From Phycisphaeraceae bacterium (GTDB taxonomy: Bacteria; Planctomycetota; Phycisphaerae; Phycisphaerales; UBA1924), in assembly GCA_023898685.1 (NCBI GenBank), contig CP060234.1, forward strand, positions 1,178,001 through 1,242,000: a stretch of DNA of 64,000 nucleotides, given 5' to 3'. The position numbers and the translations under genes were made by a program. Positions within the stretch are counted from its first letter, which is position 1, and every line of letters begins with the position of its first letter. This document shows, one piece after another, positions 16,777 to 25,901 of the stretch. A model generated the notes under the pieces. That model searched no databases. It was given only the letters and a program-made list of their open reading frames with translations, and was not told the origin of the DNA.

Positions 16777-17853
16777 ATGAACAGAATACTCGCCGTTCTC
16801 GTGGCGGCCGCGGGTGTCGCGGCCCCCACCGCCGCCCAGGTGCAGGTGCTCGAACTGGGCTGGGTGCTCGAACGCGAGATCGCGTCCACCGACCCGATCT
16901 CGGCGCTGATGAACCCCGTTGATGGGCTGATCTACGCGGGCCAGCGAGGCCAAGACGTCTACGTCATCGACGCCGACGGCGTGCGCACAAAGGTGGTCGA
17001 CACCGACGACGTGGCCGGGCTGTGCGTCGTGCCCCAGACGGGGGACCTCTTCATGTCCGAGGACTATCCGGGCAACATCAGGAAGATCGCCTTCGGGGCG
17101 ACGACCGCCCAGACCTGGGTGACCGGCTTCGACAGCGGCGACGACGACCCCATCGGCATCGCCTGTGTTCCCGAGACCTACGCCGGCACGCTGCTCACGC
17201 CGGGCGGGATGGTCTCGACCGACCGCGGCTACGGCTCGGACGACGAGGTGTGGGCCTGGAGCCCTGTCACCCCCGAGGGTGAGATCGAGATCTACAACGC
17301 GGGTTCGGAGATGGTCGACCCGGTCGACATCGCGGTGCGCGCCGACGGCGAGATCGCCATCGCCGACATGGCCAACGGCATCAAGCTGCTCCACGACAAC
17401 GGCACGCTGACCGATCTCGCGACCTCGGTCGCGCTTGGAACCATCCAGGGGCTCGCGTTCGACGGGCGCTCGGACGACCTGTTCGCCCTCGACACCGACT
17501 CGGGGCTCGTGCTGCGGATCGACATCGCGACCGGCCAGGCGACACCAATCATCGCGGGCCTCCCCACGGGCGGAACCAACTGGGGCGGGCTGAACGTCTA
17601 TGCCGGGTCCGACACGCAGCGGATCATCGTCAGCTCGGTCAGCGCCGACAGGATCTACGTCTTCGCGGCGGTGCCGGGGTGCAACATCGCCGACCTGTCC
17701 GTGCCGTTCGGACTGCTCGACCTGTCCGACGTAACGCTGTTCGTCTCGGCGTTCACGGGGCTCAACCCGATCGCGGACCTCAACGACGACGGGCTGTACG
17801 ACCTGACCGACGTGCTGGGGTACGTCGACGCGTTCCTGGCGGGATGCCCGTAG
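16777..17853 (+). CDS. Secreted beta-propeller-like protein with GC-type dockerin
   Basis: 358 residues from the ATG at 16777, preceded by a strong GGAGGGAGG site. A signal peptide (MNRILAVLVAAAGVAAPTAA) is followed by about 270 residues with regularly spaced propeller-like strands (DGLIYAGQRGQDVYVID, VVPQTGDLFMSEDYPG, VRADGEIAIADMANGI, LAFDGRSDDLFALDTDSG), resembling NHL/SMP-30 type repeats. The last ~60 residues are a GC-type dockerin: CNIADLSVPFGLLDLSDVTL then DLNDDGLYDLTDVLGYVDAF and AGCP at the end. The calcium-loop Asp residues are intact. Probably an exported protein whose dockerin tethers it to an unknown partner; ligand or enzymatic role unknown. Confidence 0.82.
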   Translation: MNRILAVLVAAAGVAAPTAAQVQVLELGWVLEREIASTDPISALMNPVDGLIYAGQRGQDVYVIDADGVRTKVVDTDDVAGLCVVPQTGDLFMSEDYPGNIRKIAFGATTAQTWVTGFDSGDDDPIGIACVPETYAGTLLTPGGMVSTDRGYGSDDEVWAWSPVTPEGEIEIYNAGSEMVDPVDIAVRADGEIAIADMANGIKLLHDNGTLTDLATSVALGTIQGLAFDGRSDDLFALDTDSGLVLRIDIATGQATPIIAGLPTGGTNWGGLNVYAGSDTQRIIVSSVSADRIYVFAAVPGCNIADLSVPFGLLDLSDVTLFVSAFTGLNPIADLNDDGLYDLTDVLGYVDAFLAGCP

Positions 17854-17916
17854 GCGCCGGCGGGCGATCGGCCTTTGGCGCTTTGTGCCGGCGGCACGGG
17901 CTGGTACACTCGCGGC

Positions 17917-18447
17917 ATGCGCGACCCCATGTCCCAGAGCGAGCACCGCGAGATCCGCGGCCTGCTGCGCACGCTCGGCCCGATCCTCATCGCCGCCGGC
18001 GGGCTGTGCATCGTCATCGCCTTCGTTGAGTTCTTCTCCAAGTTCGGCGGGATGGAGCCGCCCAGGCTCTTCTGGCTCTTCTTCATCGGTGGGCCGATGC
18101 TGATCGCCGGCCTCGCCATGACCAGCGCCGGATTCGCCGGCAAGATCGCCCGCTACTACGGGCGCGAGTACGGGCCCGCCGCGAGCACGACCTTCAACGA
18201 GATCGCCCGGGACAGCCGCCCAGGGATGCGCGAGATCGGGGGCGTGATCCGGGAGACGCTGACCGGGGAAGTGAGCGCACCGACCGCCCTCCTCTGCCCG
18301 GGCTGCGGCGAGCCCAACGACCTCGACGCCAAGTTCTGCCGGTCGTGCGGCGAGGCGATGCCGGGCGAGGTCGCCTGCCCGGCGTGCGGCCACCGTTCGG
18401 CCGGTGACGCCCGGTTCTGCGACGAGTGCGGCACGAGCCTCGTCTAA
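17917..18447 (+). CDS. Zinc-ribbon membrane protein (double ribbon)
   Basis: 176 residues from the ATG at 17917. Two membrane helices at about 18-40 and 52-75 are followed by a soluble linker and two C-terminal zinc ribbons of the double-zinc-ribbon (DZANK-like) kind: CPGCGEPNDLDAKFCRSCGE and CPACGHRSAGDARFCDECG. Proteins of this shape are widespread and mostly uncharacterised; the ribbons probably mediate protein or nucleic-acid contacts at the cytoplasmic face. It lies 63 bp after the dockerin gene on the same strand and could be co-transcribed, though the topics do not match. Confidence 0.8.
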   Translation: MRDPMSQSEHREIRGLLRTLGPILIAAGGLCIVIAFVEFFSKFGGMEPPRLFWLFFIGGPMLIAGLAMTSAGFAGKIARYYGREYGPAASTTFNEIARDSRPGMREIGGVIRETLTGEVSAPTALLCPGCGEPNDLDAKFCRSCGEAMPGEVACPACGHRSAGDARFCDECGTSLV

Positions 18448-18663
18448 CCGGACGCCGGCCCTGTAAGGCCACGGCATCGTTATCGGGCCGGCTTACCCCT
18501 CGGCTCTCGCGTCGTCGATCCCGAGAGACCCCGCGGACAGGCGACACTGAATCGCGCTTGTCATCCGGGCGATGATCGGATACACCCTGTTCGCCGTGCC
18601 GGACCGCGACGCGGGCGGCCGACGCCCCGCCCGCACAGGACCGGCCGCCCGGAGAATCGGACC

Positions 18664-20433
18664 ATGAACGCCCCCGACATGTACGACGTGGTGATCGCCG
18701 GCGGTGGTCCCGTCGGCAGCACCGTCTCGACGCTCATCAAGAAATACAACCCGGCCCTCTCGGTGCTCGTGCTCGAGAAGCTCAGGCATCCCCGCGAGCA
18801 CGTGGGCGAGAGCCTGCTGCCCGGCGTGTGCGGCGTGCTCCACGAGATGGGCTGCTGGGACAAGATGGAAGCCCAGAACTTCCCGATCAAGATCGGCGCC
18901 AGCCTGACCTGGGGCAAGATGGGCGACAAGTGGGAGTTCGACTTCTACCCCGCCGAGGAATTCGTCGACCAGCCCCGCCCCGCGAAATACGAGGGGCAGC
19001 GCCAGGCGACAGCCTTCCAGGTCGAGCGCGACCGCTACGACGAGATCCTCTTCCGCCACGCCGCCGAACTGGGCGCCGAGTGCCGCGAGGAGGTCGGGGT
19101 CGACGAGGTGCTCATCGACCCCGGCAACCCCGATCGGATCGACGGGCTCAAGCTCAGCACGGGCGAGATCGTCCGCGGCAAGCACTACGTCGACGGCACG
19201 GGCAACGTCGCCCTGCTCCGCCGGGCGCTCGGCGTCGAGAGCGAGTCGCCCAAACTGCTCCGCAACGTCGCGTTCTGGGACTACTGGGACAACGCGAAGT
19301 GGAAGGTCGAGATCGGCGTGGGGGCCACCCGCGTGCTCGTCCGCAGCCTGCCCTACGGGTGGATCTGGTTCATCCCGCTCGGCCCGACCCGCGCGAGCTG
19401 CGGGCTGATCTGCCCGTCCGACCACTACAAGGACCAGTCGGTCCCGCCGCACGAGCTCTACCACCGCGCCATCAGCGAGGAGCCCGAGATCCGCGAGCTG
19501 CTCGCCGATGCGACCTGCGACGGCAAGAAGGAGAAGGTCTACACAACCAAGAACTGGTCGCATCTCGCGACCCGGCTCGTCGGCGAGAACTGGTGGCTCG
19601 CGGGCGAGACCGCGGGCTTCGCCGACCCGATCCTCGCCGCCGGGCTCACGCTCACGCACAACTCGGCCCGCGAGGTGGCCTACTCGATCCTCGAGATCGA
19701 ACGGGGCGAACTCGACGCCGCCTGGCTCAAGCGCCGCTACGACGAGAAGCTCCGCCGCAACATCAACCAGCACATCCGCTTCGCGGAGTACTGGTACGCC
19801 ACCAACGGCTGCTTCACCGATCTCCAGGAGCACTGCAAGGCAATCGCCAAGGACGCCGGCCTCCGGCTCGGCCCCAACCAGGCCTGGCGCTGGCTCGCCC
19901 AGGGCGGCTTCGCCAACGAGGACACGGGGCGGGCCTCGCTGGGCTCGTTCGACCTCGGCGCGTCCAAGGCGATCATCGAGCGCTTCCTGGGCAAGGGCCA
20001 GGACCTGCAGATCACCAAGGCGAACATCTTCGAGCTCAATCTCCGCAACGCGGAGGAGGATTTCATCGGCGAGCTCGAGAACGGGCGGATCACGCGGGTG
20101 CCCTGCTACAAGCGCGGCACGAGCTTCCTGCCCGTGTCGGGCCGCTACAAGGCGATCGTGCAGATCCTGGGCCAGCACTCCGACATCCGCGACATCGTGG
20201 CGGTGATCGAACGCGAGGTGAAGGCGCAGGTGATGCCGGCGATGGTGCCGGGGCAGGTCTTCTCGTTCCTCCAGGCCCTCGAGGCGATGGTGCTCGACGG
20301 CTGGGTGCTGACCAAGAACGACAAGAAGCGGCCCAGGCTCCGCTTCCAGGCGATCGGCGGCCGGCTCATCCGCAGCGAGGCCGACGCCCACAAGGCGCTC
20401 GAGGAGGCGAAGGGGTCGATCAAGTTCGCTTGA
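18664..20433 (+). CDS. Flavin-dependent oxidoreductase, tryptophan-halogenase-like
   Basis: 589 residues. Residues ~7-40 are an FAD-binding Rossmann motif (YDVVIAGGGPVGSTVSTLI ... VLVLEK) followed by HVGESLLPG. The WxWxIP signature of flavin-dependent halogenases is present as GWIWFIPLG, and FPIKIGASLTWG and WWLAGETAGFADPILAAGLT fit the same superfamily (related to p-hydroxybenzoate hydroxylases and geranylgeranyl reductases). Biochemically such proteins use reduced flavin from a partner reductase; none is adjacent. Substrate is unknown, and many planctomycete members have unproven halogenase activity. The ATG at 18664 follows CGGAGAATC. It converges tail to tail with the gamma-glutamyltransferase gene, leaving 9 bp, so the terminators must lie in coding DNA or be shared. 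Confidence 0.83.
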   Translation: MNAPDMYDVVIAGGGPVGSTVSTLIKKYNPALSVLVLEKLRHPREHVGESLLPGVCGVLHEMGCWDKMEAQNFPIKIGASLTWGKMGDKWEFDFYPAEEFVDQPRPAKYEGQRQATAFQVERDRYDEILFRHAAELGAECREEVGVDEVLIDPGNPDRIDGLKLSTGEIVRGKHYVDGTGNVALLRRALGVESESPKLLRNVAFWDYWDNAKWKVEIGVGATRVLVRSLPYGWIWFIPLGPTRASCGLICPSDHYKDQSVPPHELYHRAISEEPEIRELLADATCDGKKEKVYTTKNWSHLATRLVGENWWLAGETAGFADPILAAGLTLTHNSAREVAYSILEIERGELDAAWLKRRYDEKLRRNINQHIRFAEYWYATNGCFTDLQEHCKAIAKDAGLRLGPNQAWRWLAQGGFANEDTGRASLGSFDLGASKAIIERFLGKGQDLQITKANIFELNLRNAEEDFIGELENGRITRVPCYKRGTSFLPVSGRYKAIVQILGQHSDIRDIVAVIEREVKAQVMPAMVPGQVFSFLQALEAMVLDGWVLTKNDKKRPRLRFQAIGGRLIRSEADAHKALEEAKGSIKFA

Positions 20434-20442
20434 CCAACGGCC

Positions 20443-22065
20443 TCAGAACCCCACCGCCTGACCGTCGCTCCGCAGGTCGCTCGCCGCGAGATACCCGTCC
20501 TCGAGCGCGTAGATGATCTGCCCACGCCCGTGCGCCACGGTCCGCGCCTCCGCCCGCACCACTTCGTGCCCCAGGTCGGCCAGGCCCTTGTAGACGGTCT
20601 CGTCGAACCCCGGCTCGATGTTGACCGTCAGCCCGTCGTCCACCCGCCAGCGCGGGGCGTCGAGCGCCGCCTGGGGGTTCTGGCCAAAGTCGGCGATGCG
20701 CACCATCACCTGCGCGTGCCCCTGCGGCTGCATGTAGCCGCCCATCACGCCGAAGGACATGAGCGGCGCCGCCTCGCCGTCCCAGCCCGGGGCGGTGACG
20801 AAGCCCGGGATGATCGTGTGGTAGGGCCGCTTGCTGGGGCCCGGGGCGTTGGGGTGCCCGTCCTCGAGCGTGAAGCAGCAGCCGCGGTTCTGGAGCGAGA
20901 TCCCCGTCCCCGGGACGACGATGCCCGACCCGAACCCGGTGTAGCACGACTGGATGTAGCTCACCATCCCACCGCCCGCGTCGGCCGCGGTGAGATAGAC
21001 CGTGCCGCCCAGCTTGGGCATCCCGTGCTTGAAGTCGGTCGCCCGGTCGCGGCGGATCAGCTTCGCCCGGCTCGCGAGGTAGTCGGGGTCGAGCAGGGCG
21101 TCGGGGGTCGTGTCCATGAAGGCCGGGTCGGCGATGAACCTGTGCGCATCGCGGAAGGCGAGCTTCATCGCCTCGATCTGGAGGTGCTGGCACTCGACCG
21201 AGTCGGGCTCAAACCGCGTCAGATCGAAGTGTTTGAGGATGCCCAGCGCGATGCACGCGGTGATCCCCTGCCCGTTCGGCGGGATCTCGTGCAGCGTCAT
21301 GCCCTTGTAGTCGAGCGTGACGGGGCGCACCCAGTCGGCCCGGTGGGCCGCGAGGTCGGCCTTGCGGAGCAGCCCGCCCTGGGCGCGCGCCGCGGCGTCC
21401 ATCTTCTCGGCCAGTTCGCCCTCGTAGAACGACTTGCCGTTGGTCTCGGCGATCGACTGGAGCGTGTCGCCATGGTCGGGCAGTCGGATCCGCTCGCCCG
21501 TCCTTGGTGGCTCGCCGCTCGGGGCAAAGGTCTTGTGCCAATCAGGGAACTTCGCCGGGTCATACGCCTTCGCGCCGCGGGCCCAGTAATACGCCGTCTG
21601 GGGGCTGACGAGGAACCCGTCCCGCGCGTAGCGGATCGCGGGCTCGGCCAGATTGATCATGGGCATCGTGCAGTGCTGCTCCGCGAGCGTCACCCACGCC
21701 GAGACAGCGCCCGGCGTCGTCACGCCGCCCCAGCCGTAGTACGGGATGCTCTTCATCCCCGCGAAGCGCGACTTCACCTCGCTCTGCGTCAGCAGCGCGG
21801 GCGACCGCCCCGACGCGTTGAGCCCATGCAGGCCCCCGCCGACCCACGCGAGACAGAACGCGTCGGCCCCAATCCCGTTGCTCGTCGGCTCGACGACCGT
21901 GAGGCACATCGCCGTGGCCACGATCGCGTCGAACGCGTTGCCCCCCTTGGCGAGCATCTCGAGCCCCGCCTGGGCGGCCAGCGGCTGGCTGGTGGCGACG
22001 CAGTTGCGGGCATAGACGGGCTCGCGCTGGGACGGATAGGGATGTTGGTCTGAGAATGGGGGCAT
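20443..22065 (-). CDS. Gamma-glutamyltransferase family protein
   Basis: 540 residues from the ATG at 22065; the frame is open upstream but antisense to msrBA and not coding there. Ntn-hydrolase that self-cleaves into two subunits and acts on gamma-glutamyl bonds such as glutathione. N-terminal hallmark GGNAFDAIVATAMCLTVVEP; the cleavage site/nucleophile is the Thr in LGGTVYLTAADAGG, and GTGISLQNRG and YHTIIPGFV are conserved. There is no clear signal peptide, which fits the cytoplasmic YwrD-like branch rather than periplasmic Ggt. The usual G-[DN]-T at the cleavage site reads GGT, so the residue before the nucleophilic Thr is Gly; autoprocessing would need testing. Substrate within the family is uncertain. 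Confidence 0.9.
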   Translation of the reverse strand: MPPFSDQHPYPSQREPVYARNCVATSQPLAAQAGLEMLAKGGNAFDAIVATAMCLTVVEPTSNGIGADAFCLAWVGGGLHGLNASGRSPALLTQSEVKSRFAGMKSIPYYGWGGVTTPGAVSAWVTLAEQHCTMPMINLAEPAIRYARDGFLVSPQTAYYWARGAKAYDPAKFPDWHKTFAPSGEPPRTGERIRLPDHGDTLQSIAETNGKSFYEGELAEKMDAAARAQGGLLRKADLAAHRADWVRPVTLDYKGMTLHEIPPNGQGITACIALGILKHFDLTRFEPDSVECQHLQIEAMKLAFRDAHRFIADPAFMDTTPDALLDPDYLASRAKLIRRDRATDFKHGMPKLGGTVYLTAADAGGGMVSYIQSCYTGFGSGIVVPGTGISLQNRGCCFTLEDGHPNAPGPSKRPYHTIIPGFVTAPGWDGEAAPLMSFGVMGGYMQPQGHAQVMVRIADFGQNPQAALDAPRWRVDDGLTVNIEPGFDETVYKGLADLGHEVVRAEARTVAHGRGQIIYALEDGYLAASDLRSDGQAVGF

Positions 22066-22233
22066 GGGGAAAGCGTACACGGAGATCGGCGCCGGACCCA
22101 CCCCAGGTGTTCGGGTTTGGTGAGCGGCCATCGCCGAATAAACTCCCCCCGGCCGCCGTTCGCCACCCCGAGCCCGCAAGGGCCGCCGCGCCTCGCCGAC
22201 CCATTCCCCGGTGAACGCGCGATTGGAGCGACC

Positions 22234-23313
22234 ATGACACGACTGCATACATTCATCGCGATCGGGCTCGTGGCGGTCGGGGCCGCCCTGGCCTACCGCG
22301 TGGGGCACGCCGAGCCCAAACGGCCCGACATCCCCCTCGTGATCAACACCTCCGCGCCGACCGGCGCCCCGGAGACGAAGAGCATGACCGAGTATTCCAA
22401 GAGCGCCTACCGCATCGCCGCCCTGCCCAGGGACGAGGTCGACAGGCTCGCCTCGAAGCTCACCGACGAGCAGCGCCGCGTCATGCTCGACCAGGGCACC
22501 GAGCCCGCCTTCTGCGGCGACCTCGTCGACAACAAGAAGGAGGGCGTCTACATCTGCCGCCTCTGCGGCCTGCCCCTGTTCTCCTCCGACGCCAAGTTCC
22601 ACAGCGGGACGGGCTGGCCCAGCTTCTTCAAGCCCTTCGACTCTGACCACATCCGCGAGATCGCCGACCATTCCCACGGCATGACCCGCACCGAGATCCG
22701 CTGCGCCCGCTGCGGCGGACACCTGGGGCACGTCTTCCAGGACGGCCCCAAGCCCACGGGCCTGCGCTACTGCCTCAACTCCGCCTCGCTCGAGTTCATC
22801 GAGAAGGGCGAGACATGGCCCGAGCGGTCCAGACCCGTCGCCGCCGAGACCGCCTATTTCGCGGGCGGATGCTTCTGGGGCCTCGAAGACCACTTCCAGC
22901 ACGTGCCGGGCGTCATCGACGCGATCAGCGGCTACCAGGGCGGGCACACGGAGAACCCGACCTACAAGCAGGTCTGCACCGACCGGACGGGCCATGCCGA
23001 AACGGTCCAGGTGGTCTTCGACCCCGCCCGGGTGAGCTATCGCGATCTGCTCATCAAATTCTTCGAATTCCACAACCCGACCACGATCAACCGCCAGGGG
23101 CCCGACGTCGGCACGCAGTATCGCAGCGCGATCTTCCCCGCCAACGACGAGCAGAAGAAAGAGGCCGAGGCCGTCGTCGCCGAGCAGAACAAGGAGGGCC
23201 GCTGGGCGGGCCGCGTCGTGACGAAGATCGAGCCGTTCTCGACGTTCTACCGGGCCGAGGACTACCACCAGGACTACGACGCCCGGCACGGGCGGACCTG
23301 CCCACTGCCGTGA
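22234..23313 (+). CDS. msrBA: Bifunctional methionine sulfoxide reductase B/A, exported
   Basis: 359 residues. A hydrophobic N-terminus (LHTFIAIGLVAVGAALAYRV) acts as signal or membrane anchor, placing the enzyme outside the cytoplasm. The MsrB domain comes first (~70-200): zinc cysteines CRLC and CARC, GTGWPSFFKP, and catalytic Cys in RYCLNSASL; it reduces Met-R-sulfoxide. The MsrA domain follows (~205-359): YFAGGCFWGLE with the catalytic Cys, GYQGGHTENPTYKQVC, and YRAEDYHQDY; it reduces Met-S-sulfoxide. No thioredoxin-like domain is attached, unlike neisserial PilB. Start ATG at 22234 after GGAGCGACC. Likely protects exported proteins from oxidation. Confidence 0.95.
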   Translation: MTRLHTFIAIGLVAVGAALAYRVGHAEPKRPDIPLVINTSAPTGAPETKSMTEYSKSAYRIAALPRDEVDRLASKLTDEQRRVMLDQGTEPAFCGDLVDNKKEGVYICRLCGLPLFSSDAKFHSGTGWPSFFKPFDSDHIREIADHSHGMTRTEIRCARCGGHLGHVFQDGPKPTGLRYCLNSASLEFIEKGETWPERSRPVAAETAYFAGGCFWGLEDHFQHVPGVIDAISGYQGGHTENPTYKQVCTDRTGHAETVQVVFDPARVSYRDLLIKFFEFHNPTTINRQGPDVGTQYRSAIFPANDEQKKEAEAVVAEQNKEGRWAGRVVTKIEPFSTFYRAEDYHQDYDARHGRTCPLP

Positions 23314-23351
23314 GCGGGCGAACATCGGCCCACAAGGAGAGCCGCTGAACC

Positions 23352-23420
23352 AGACCCGGGCGCAACCCCGGGTGTTCTTTGTGGTTGTGCCCATGAACAC
23401 CCGGGCTTGCACCCGGGTCT
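23352..23420. repeat. Inverted repeat between convergent msrBA and yidC
   Basis: Arms 23352-23377 and 23395-23420 match at 24 of 26 positions (outer part AGACCCGGG), with a 17-bp loop. A transcript from either side would fold into a long hairpin, with GTTCTTT on the plus side, so it could act as a bidirectional terminator; it may also be a REP-type element. Each arm contains a smaller CCCGGG-based palindrome. Confidence 0.75.
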
Positions 23421-23462
23421 CGCTTGTGCGCGACGACCATCAGCCGCCCTGGTTCGCCCGCC

Positions 23463-25886
23463 CTACTTCCGCTTCTTGTAGCTCCGCGTCCGCGGGTCGG
23501 GCCGGCCCGAGGTGTTCTGCACCTGCTTGCGGCCCTGAGCCTTCTGCCGCTCCTCGGCCAACTCAGTCAGCCTGGAGATGAACCCGCCCCCGCCCCCGGC
23601 CCGCCTGGCGGCCTTCTCGGCCTTGATCTTCTCCGGGTCGAGCAACCCCTGCTTCTCCGCCGAAGAGCGGATGTGCTTGTTCTCGATGATCGCCAGCGTC
23701 GAGTTCGTGATGAAGTAGATGCACAGCCCCGACGGCGCCGCGTACATGAAGATCGGCATCATGATCGGGAACATGATCTTCATGATCTTCTGCTGTTGCT
23801 CCTGCTCGGGCGTCATCGACGCCGACGACGGCGGCGAGAGATACTTCTGGTGGGCGTAGAACAGCACCGCCATCAGGATCGGCAGCAGGTTGATCGACGT
23901 GACCTTCCCGTAGATCGACCCCACCAGCGGGGGCGTGAAGTGCATGAAGCTCGGCAGGGGCAGGGCCGCGTCCGGGCTCGACAGGTCGTTCAGGAAGTGC
24001 CAGTGCCCCCCGCTGATCGCCTGGAAGACGCCCCAGAAGCCGGGCTGCTGCCGCATCTCGGCGGCGAAGTACAGCGTCGCGTACAGCGCGATCCACACCG
24101 GGCTCTGGAGGAACATCGGCAGGCAGCCCAGCGCCCCGGCCGGGTTGACGCCCTCCTCCTTCCAGAGGCGGGCCATCTCCTGCTGCATCCGCTTCTGGTC
24201 GTCCTTGTACTTCTCGCGGATCTTCTGCTGCTTCGGCGCCATCCCCTGCATCTGCTTGCTGAAGCGTTGCAGGCGGATCTGGCTCCACCGCGTGATCGGG
24301 TGCATCGACGTGCGCACGATCAGCACCAGGATGATGATCGACGCCGCCCAGTCCCGCGTCAGCGAGTGGGCCGCCCGCAGCACGAACAGCAGCACGTGCG
24401 TCAGCCAGCCGAACGTGCAGAACGAGCCGCACGCGCCGCCGAAGTTGTACGCGATCAGCCCGTCGAGATTGAGCGACTTGGAGAGCTCATCGATGTTCAG
24501 GTCGTCGTCGAGCAGGGGGCCCGCGTACAGCCCCGTCGAGGCCTCCGACGCCGCCCCGGGCCCGATCGTCTCGCGGGCCGAGGTCACCCGCAGCACGATC
24601 ACGCCCTCCTTGCTCTTGTTGCCGCTCTGCGCCGCGATGTATGGGTTGAGCACGAGCCGGTCGAGGCGCTCCACCCCGGTGAAGAGCTTCTCGTCGCCCC
24701 CGGGCTGGACCGTCGTCGGGTCGTACAGCGGGTGGAGCGCGACGCCGAAGTAGCGCGACGTGAACGCCGCCCACACCAGCCGCTGGCCCTCCTTCTCGGT
24801 CTTGGCCGTGGGCCAGATCGGCTCGGAGCCGCTGACCCGCTTGGCGCCGCTCGGATCGGTGATCAGCCCGCCCAGCCGCAGCAGCGACGGATGGCCCTCG
24901 AGCTCGCTGTCCGCCGTCACCGTCTCGCTGCCCGCCTGCTGCTGGGGGTTGAGCAGGTAGCCGAACCGCACGCGACGCTTGTCGCCGCCGTACCCCATCG
25001 TCGGCACGGGGAGGTCGATCGGGCCCGTCTCGATCCAGCGCACCGTCAGCGGCTTGTCGGTCAGGTTCTCCGTCCGCCGGCGGATCTCGAGCCGGAACGT
25101 GCTCGGCACCAGCGAATACCGTCGCTCGAGCCGCAACACCGGGTTGCCGCTCTCGTCGTCGATGAACGCCTCGAACGCCCCCGCCTCGCTCCCAACCGGA
25201 CGCCAGAGGTTCGGCGACGCAAGCGCCACCGACTTCCCGTTCACGCTGATCGACAGCGCCGCGAGCGGCACCGCGGTCAGGTCGCTCATCCCCTCCCGCT
25301 TGACCGAGCGCTCCGCCTGGAGTTCGACGTGCTCGGTGCTGTCCACGGCCGTGAAGAAACCACGCCCCAGCTTGAGCGATTTCACGCCGGCGCCGTAGTC
25401 GCTGAACTCGACCTGCATGTGCTGGCCGCCCACGCCGTCGAGCGAACCGATGGGCTGCGACGCGGCCACGTCCTCGAACACCCGCGCGCGCAGCGAAGGC
25501 GTCTCGGCCTGTGGCTGGGTGGACTGATCCGAAGCCTCGTCGGACGCTCCCGCGGGCTCGCCCCCGGCATCACCGGCCGCCGGCAGGGTCTCCTGTGTCG
25601 ACTCGGGCTGGGCCGCAATCGGCTCGGCGTCGTTCGCCCCCCGGGCCTGCTCGTCGCCGGCCGGGCCTGTGTTCTCCACCTCGCCGGGGGGTGACGCGGG
25701 CTCGGGTGACTCATCCGCCGCCTCGGCTTGGGGCTGGGCCTGTGTCTGGGAAGCCGTGGTCTGCTGCTTGGCGCCCTTCGTCGTGTTCGACGAGTTCACC
25801 GCGACGGCCCAGACGACGCCCGCGCCCACGAGGATCGCGGCCAGCGGGATGATCGTCCGGAGGAAGGGGTTCTTTTTTCGTGCCAT
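23463..25886 (-). CDS. yidC: Membrane protein insertase YidC/Oxa1
   Basis: 807 residues, long for the family (E. coli 548). An N-terminal helix (FLRTIIPLAAILVGAGVVW) is followed by ~120 residues of low-complexity Gln/Ala/Glu/Pro sequence, then the periplasmic beta-sandwich domain (~150-480). The conserved insertase core is C-terminal: DWAASIIILVLIVRTSMHPI with the Arg of the hydrophilic groove, then the coiled-coil hairpin (SKQMQGMAPKQQKIREKYKD), GVNPAGALGCLPMFLQSPVW and FPIMMPIFMYAAPSGLCIYF. The tail is basic (GRPDPRTRSYKKRK), as in forms that contact the ribosome. It inserts inner-membrane proteins with or without SecYEG. The usual neighbours rpmH, rnpA and jag are absent here. Confidence 0.96.
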   Translation of the reverse strand: MARKKNPFLRTIIPLAAILVGAGVVWAVAVNSSNTTKGAKQQTTASQTQAQPQAEAADESPEPASPPGEVENTGPAGDEQARGANDAEPIAAQPESTQETLPAAGDAGGEPAGASDEASDQSTQPQAETPSLRARVFEDVAASQPIGSLDGVGGQHMQVEFSDYGAGVKSLKLGRGFFTAVDSTEHVELQAERSVKREGMSDLTAVPLAALSISVNGKSVALASPNLWRPVGSEAGAFEAFIDDESGNPVLRLERRYSLVPSTFRLEIRRRTENLTDKPLTVRWIETGPIDLPVPTMGYGGDKRRVRFGYLLNPQQQAGSETVTADSELEGHPSLLRLGGLITDPSGAKRVSGSEPIWPTAKTEKEGQRLVWAAFTSRYFGVALHPLYDPTTVQPGGDEKLFTGVERLDRLVLNPYIAAQSGNKSKEGVIVLRVTSARETIGPGAASEASTGLYAGPLLDDDLNIDELSKSLNLDGLIAYNFGGACGSFCTFGWLTHVLLFVLRAAHSLTRDWAASIIILVLIVRTSMHPITRWSQIRLQRFSKQMQGMAPKQQKIREKYKDDQKRMQQEMARLWKEEGVNPAGALGCLPMFLQSPVWIALYATLYFAAEMRQQPGFWGVFQAISGGHWHFLNDLSSPDAALPLPSFMHFTPPLVGSIYGKVTSINLLPILMAVLFYAHQKYLSPPSSASMTPEQEQQQKIMKIMFPIMMPIFMYAAPSGLCIYFITNSTLAIIENKHIRSSAEKQGLLDPEKIKAEKAARRAGGGGGFISRLTELAEERQKAQGRKQVQNTSGRPDPRTRSYKKRK

Positions 25887-25901
25887 GGGAGAGGATGGGC
25901 C

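Noticed and set aside
18493..20391. Long antisense open frame over the halogenase-like gene
   Set aside because: Same compositional artefact; the plus strand has the full FAD and WxWxIP motifs.
22066..23412. 450-codon N-terminal extension of the gamma-glutamyltransferase frame
   Set aside because: It is antisense to msrBA, whose zinc and catalytic cysteines are all present; the GGT family starts near the ATG at 22065.
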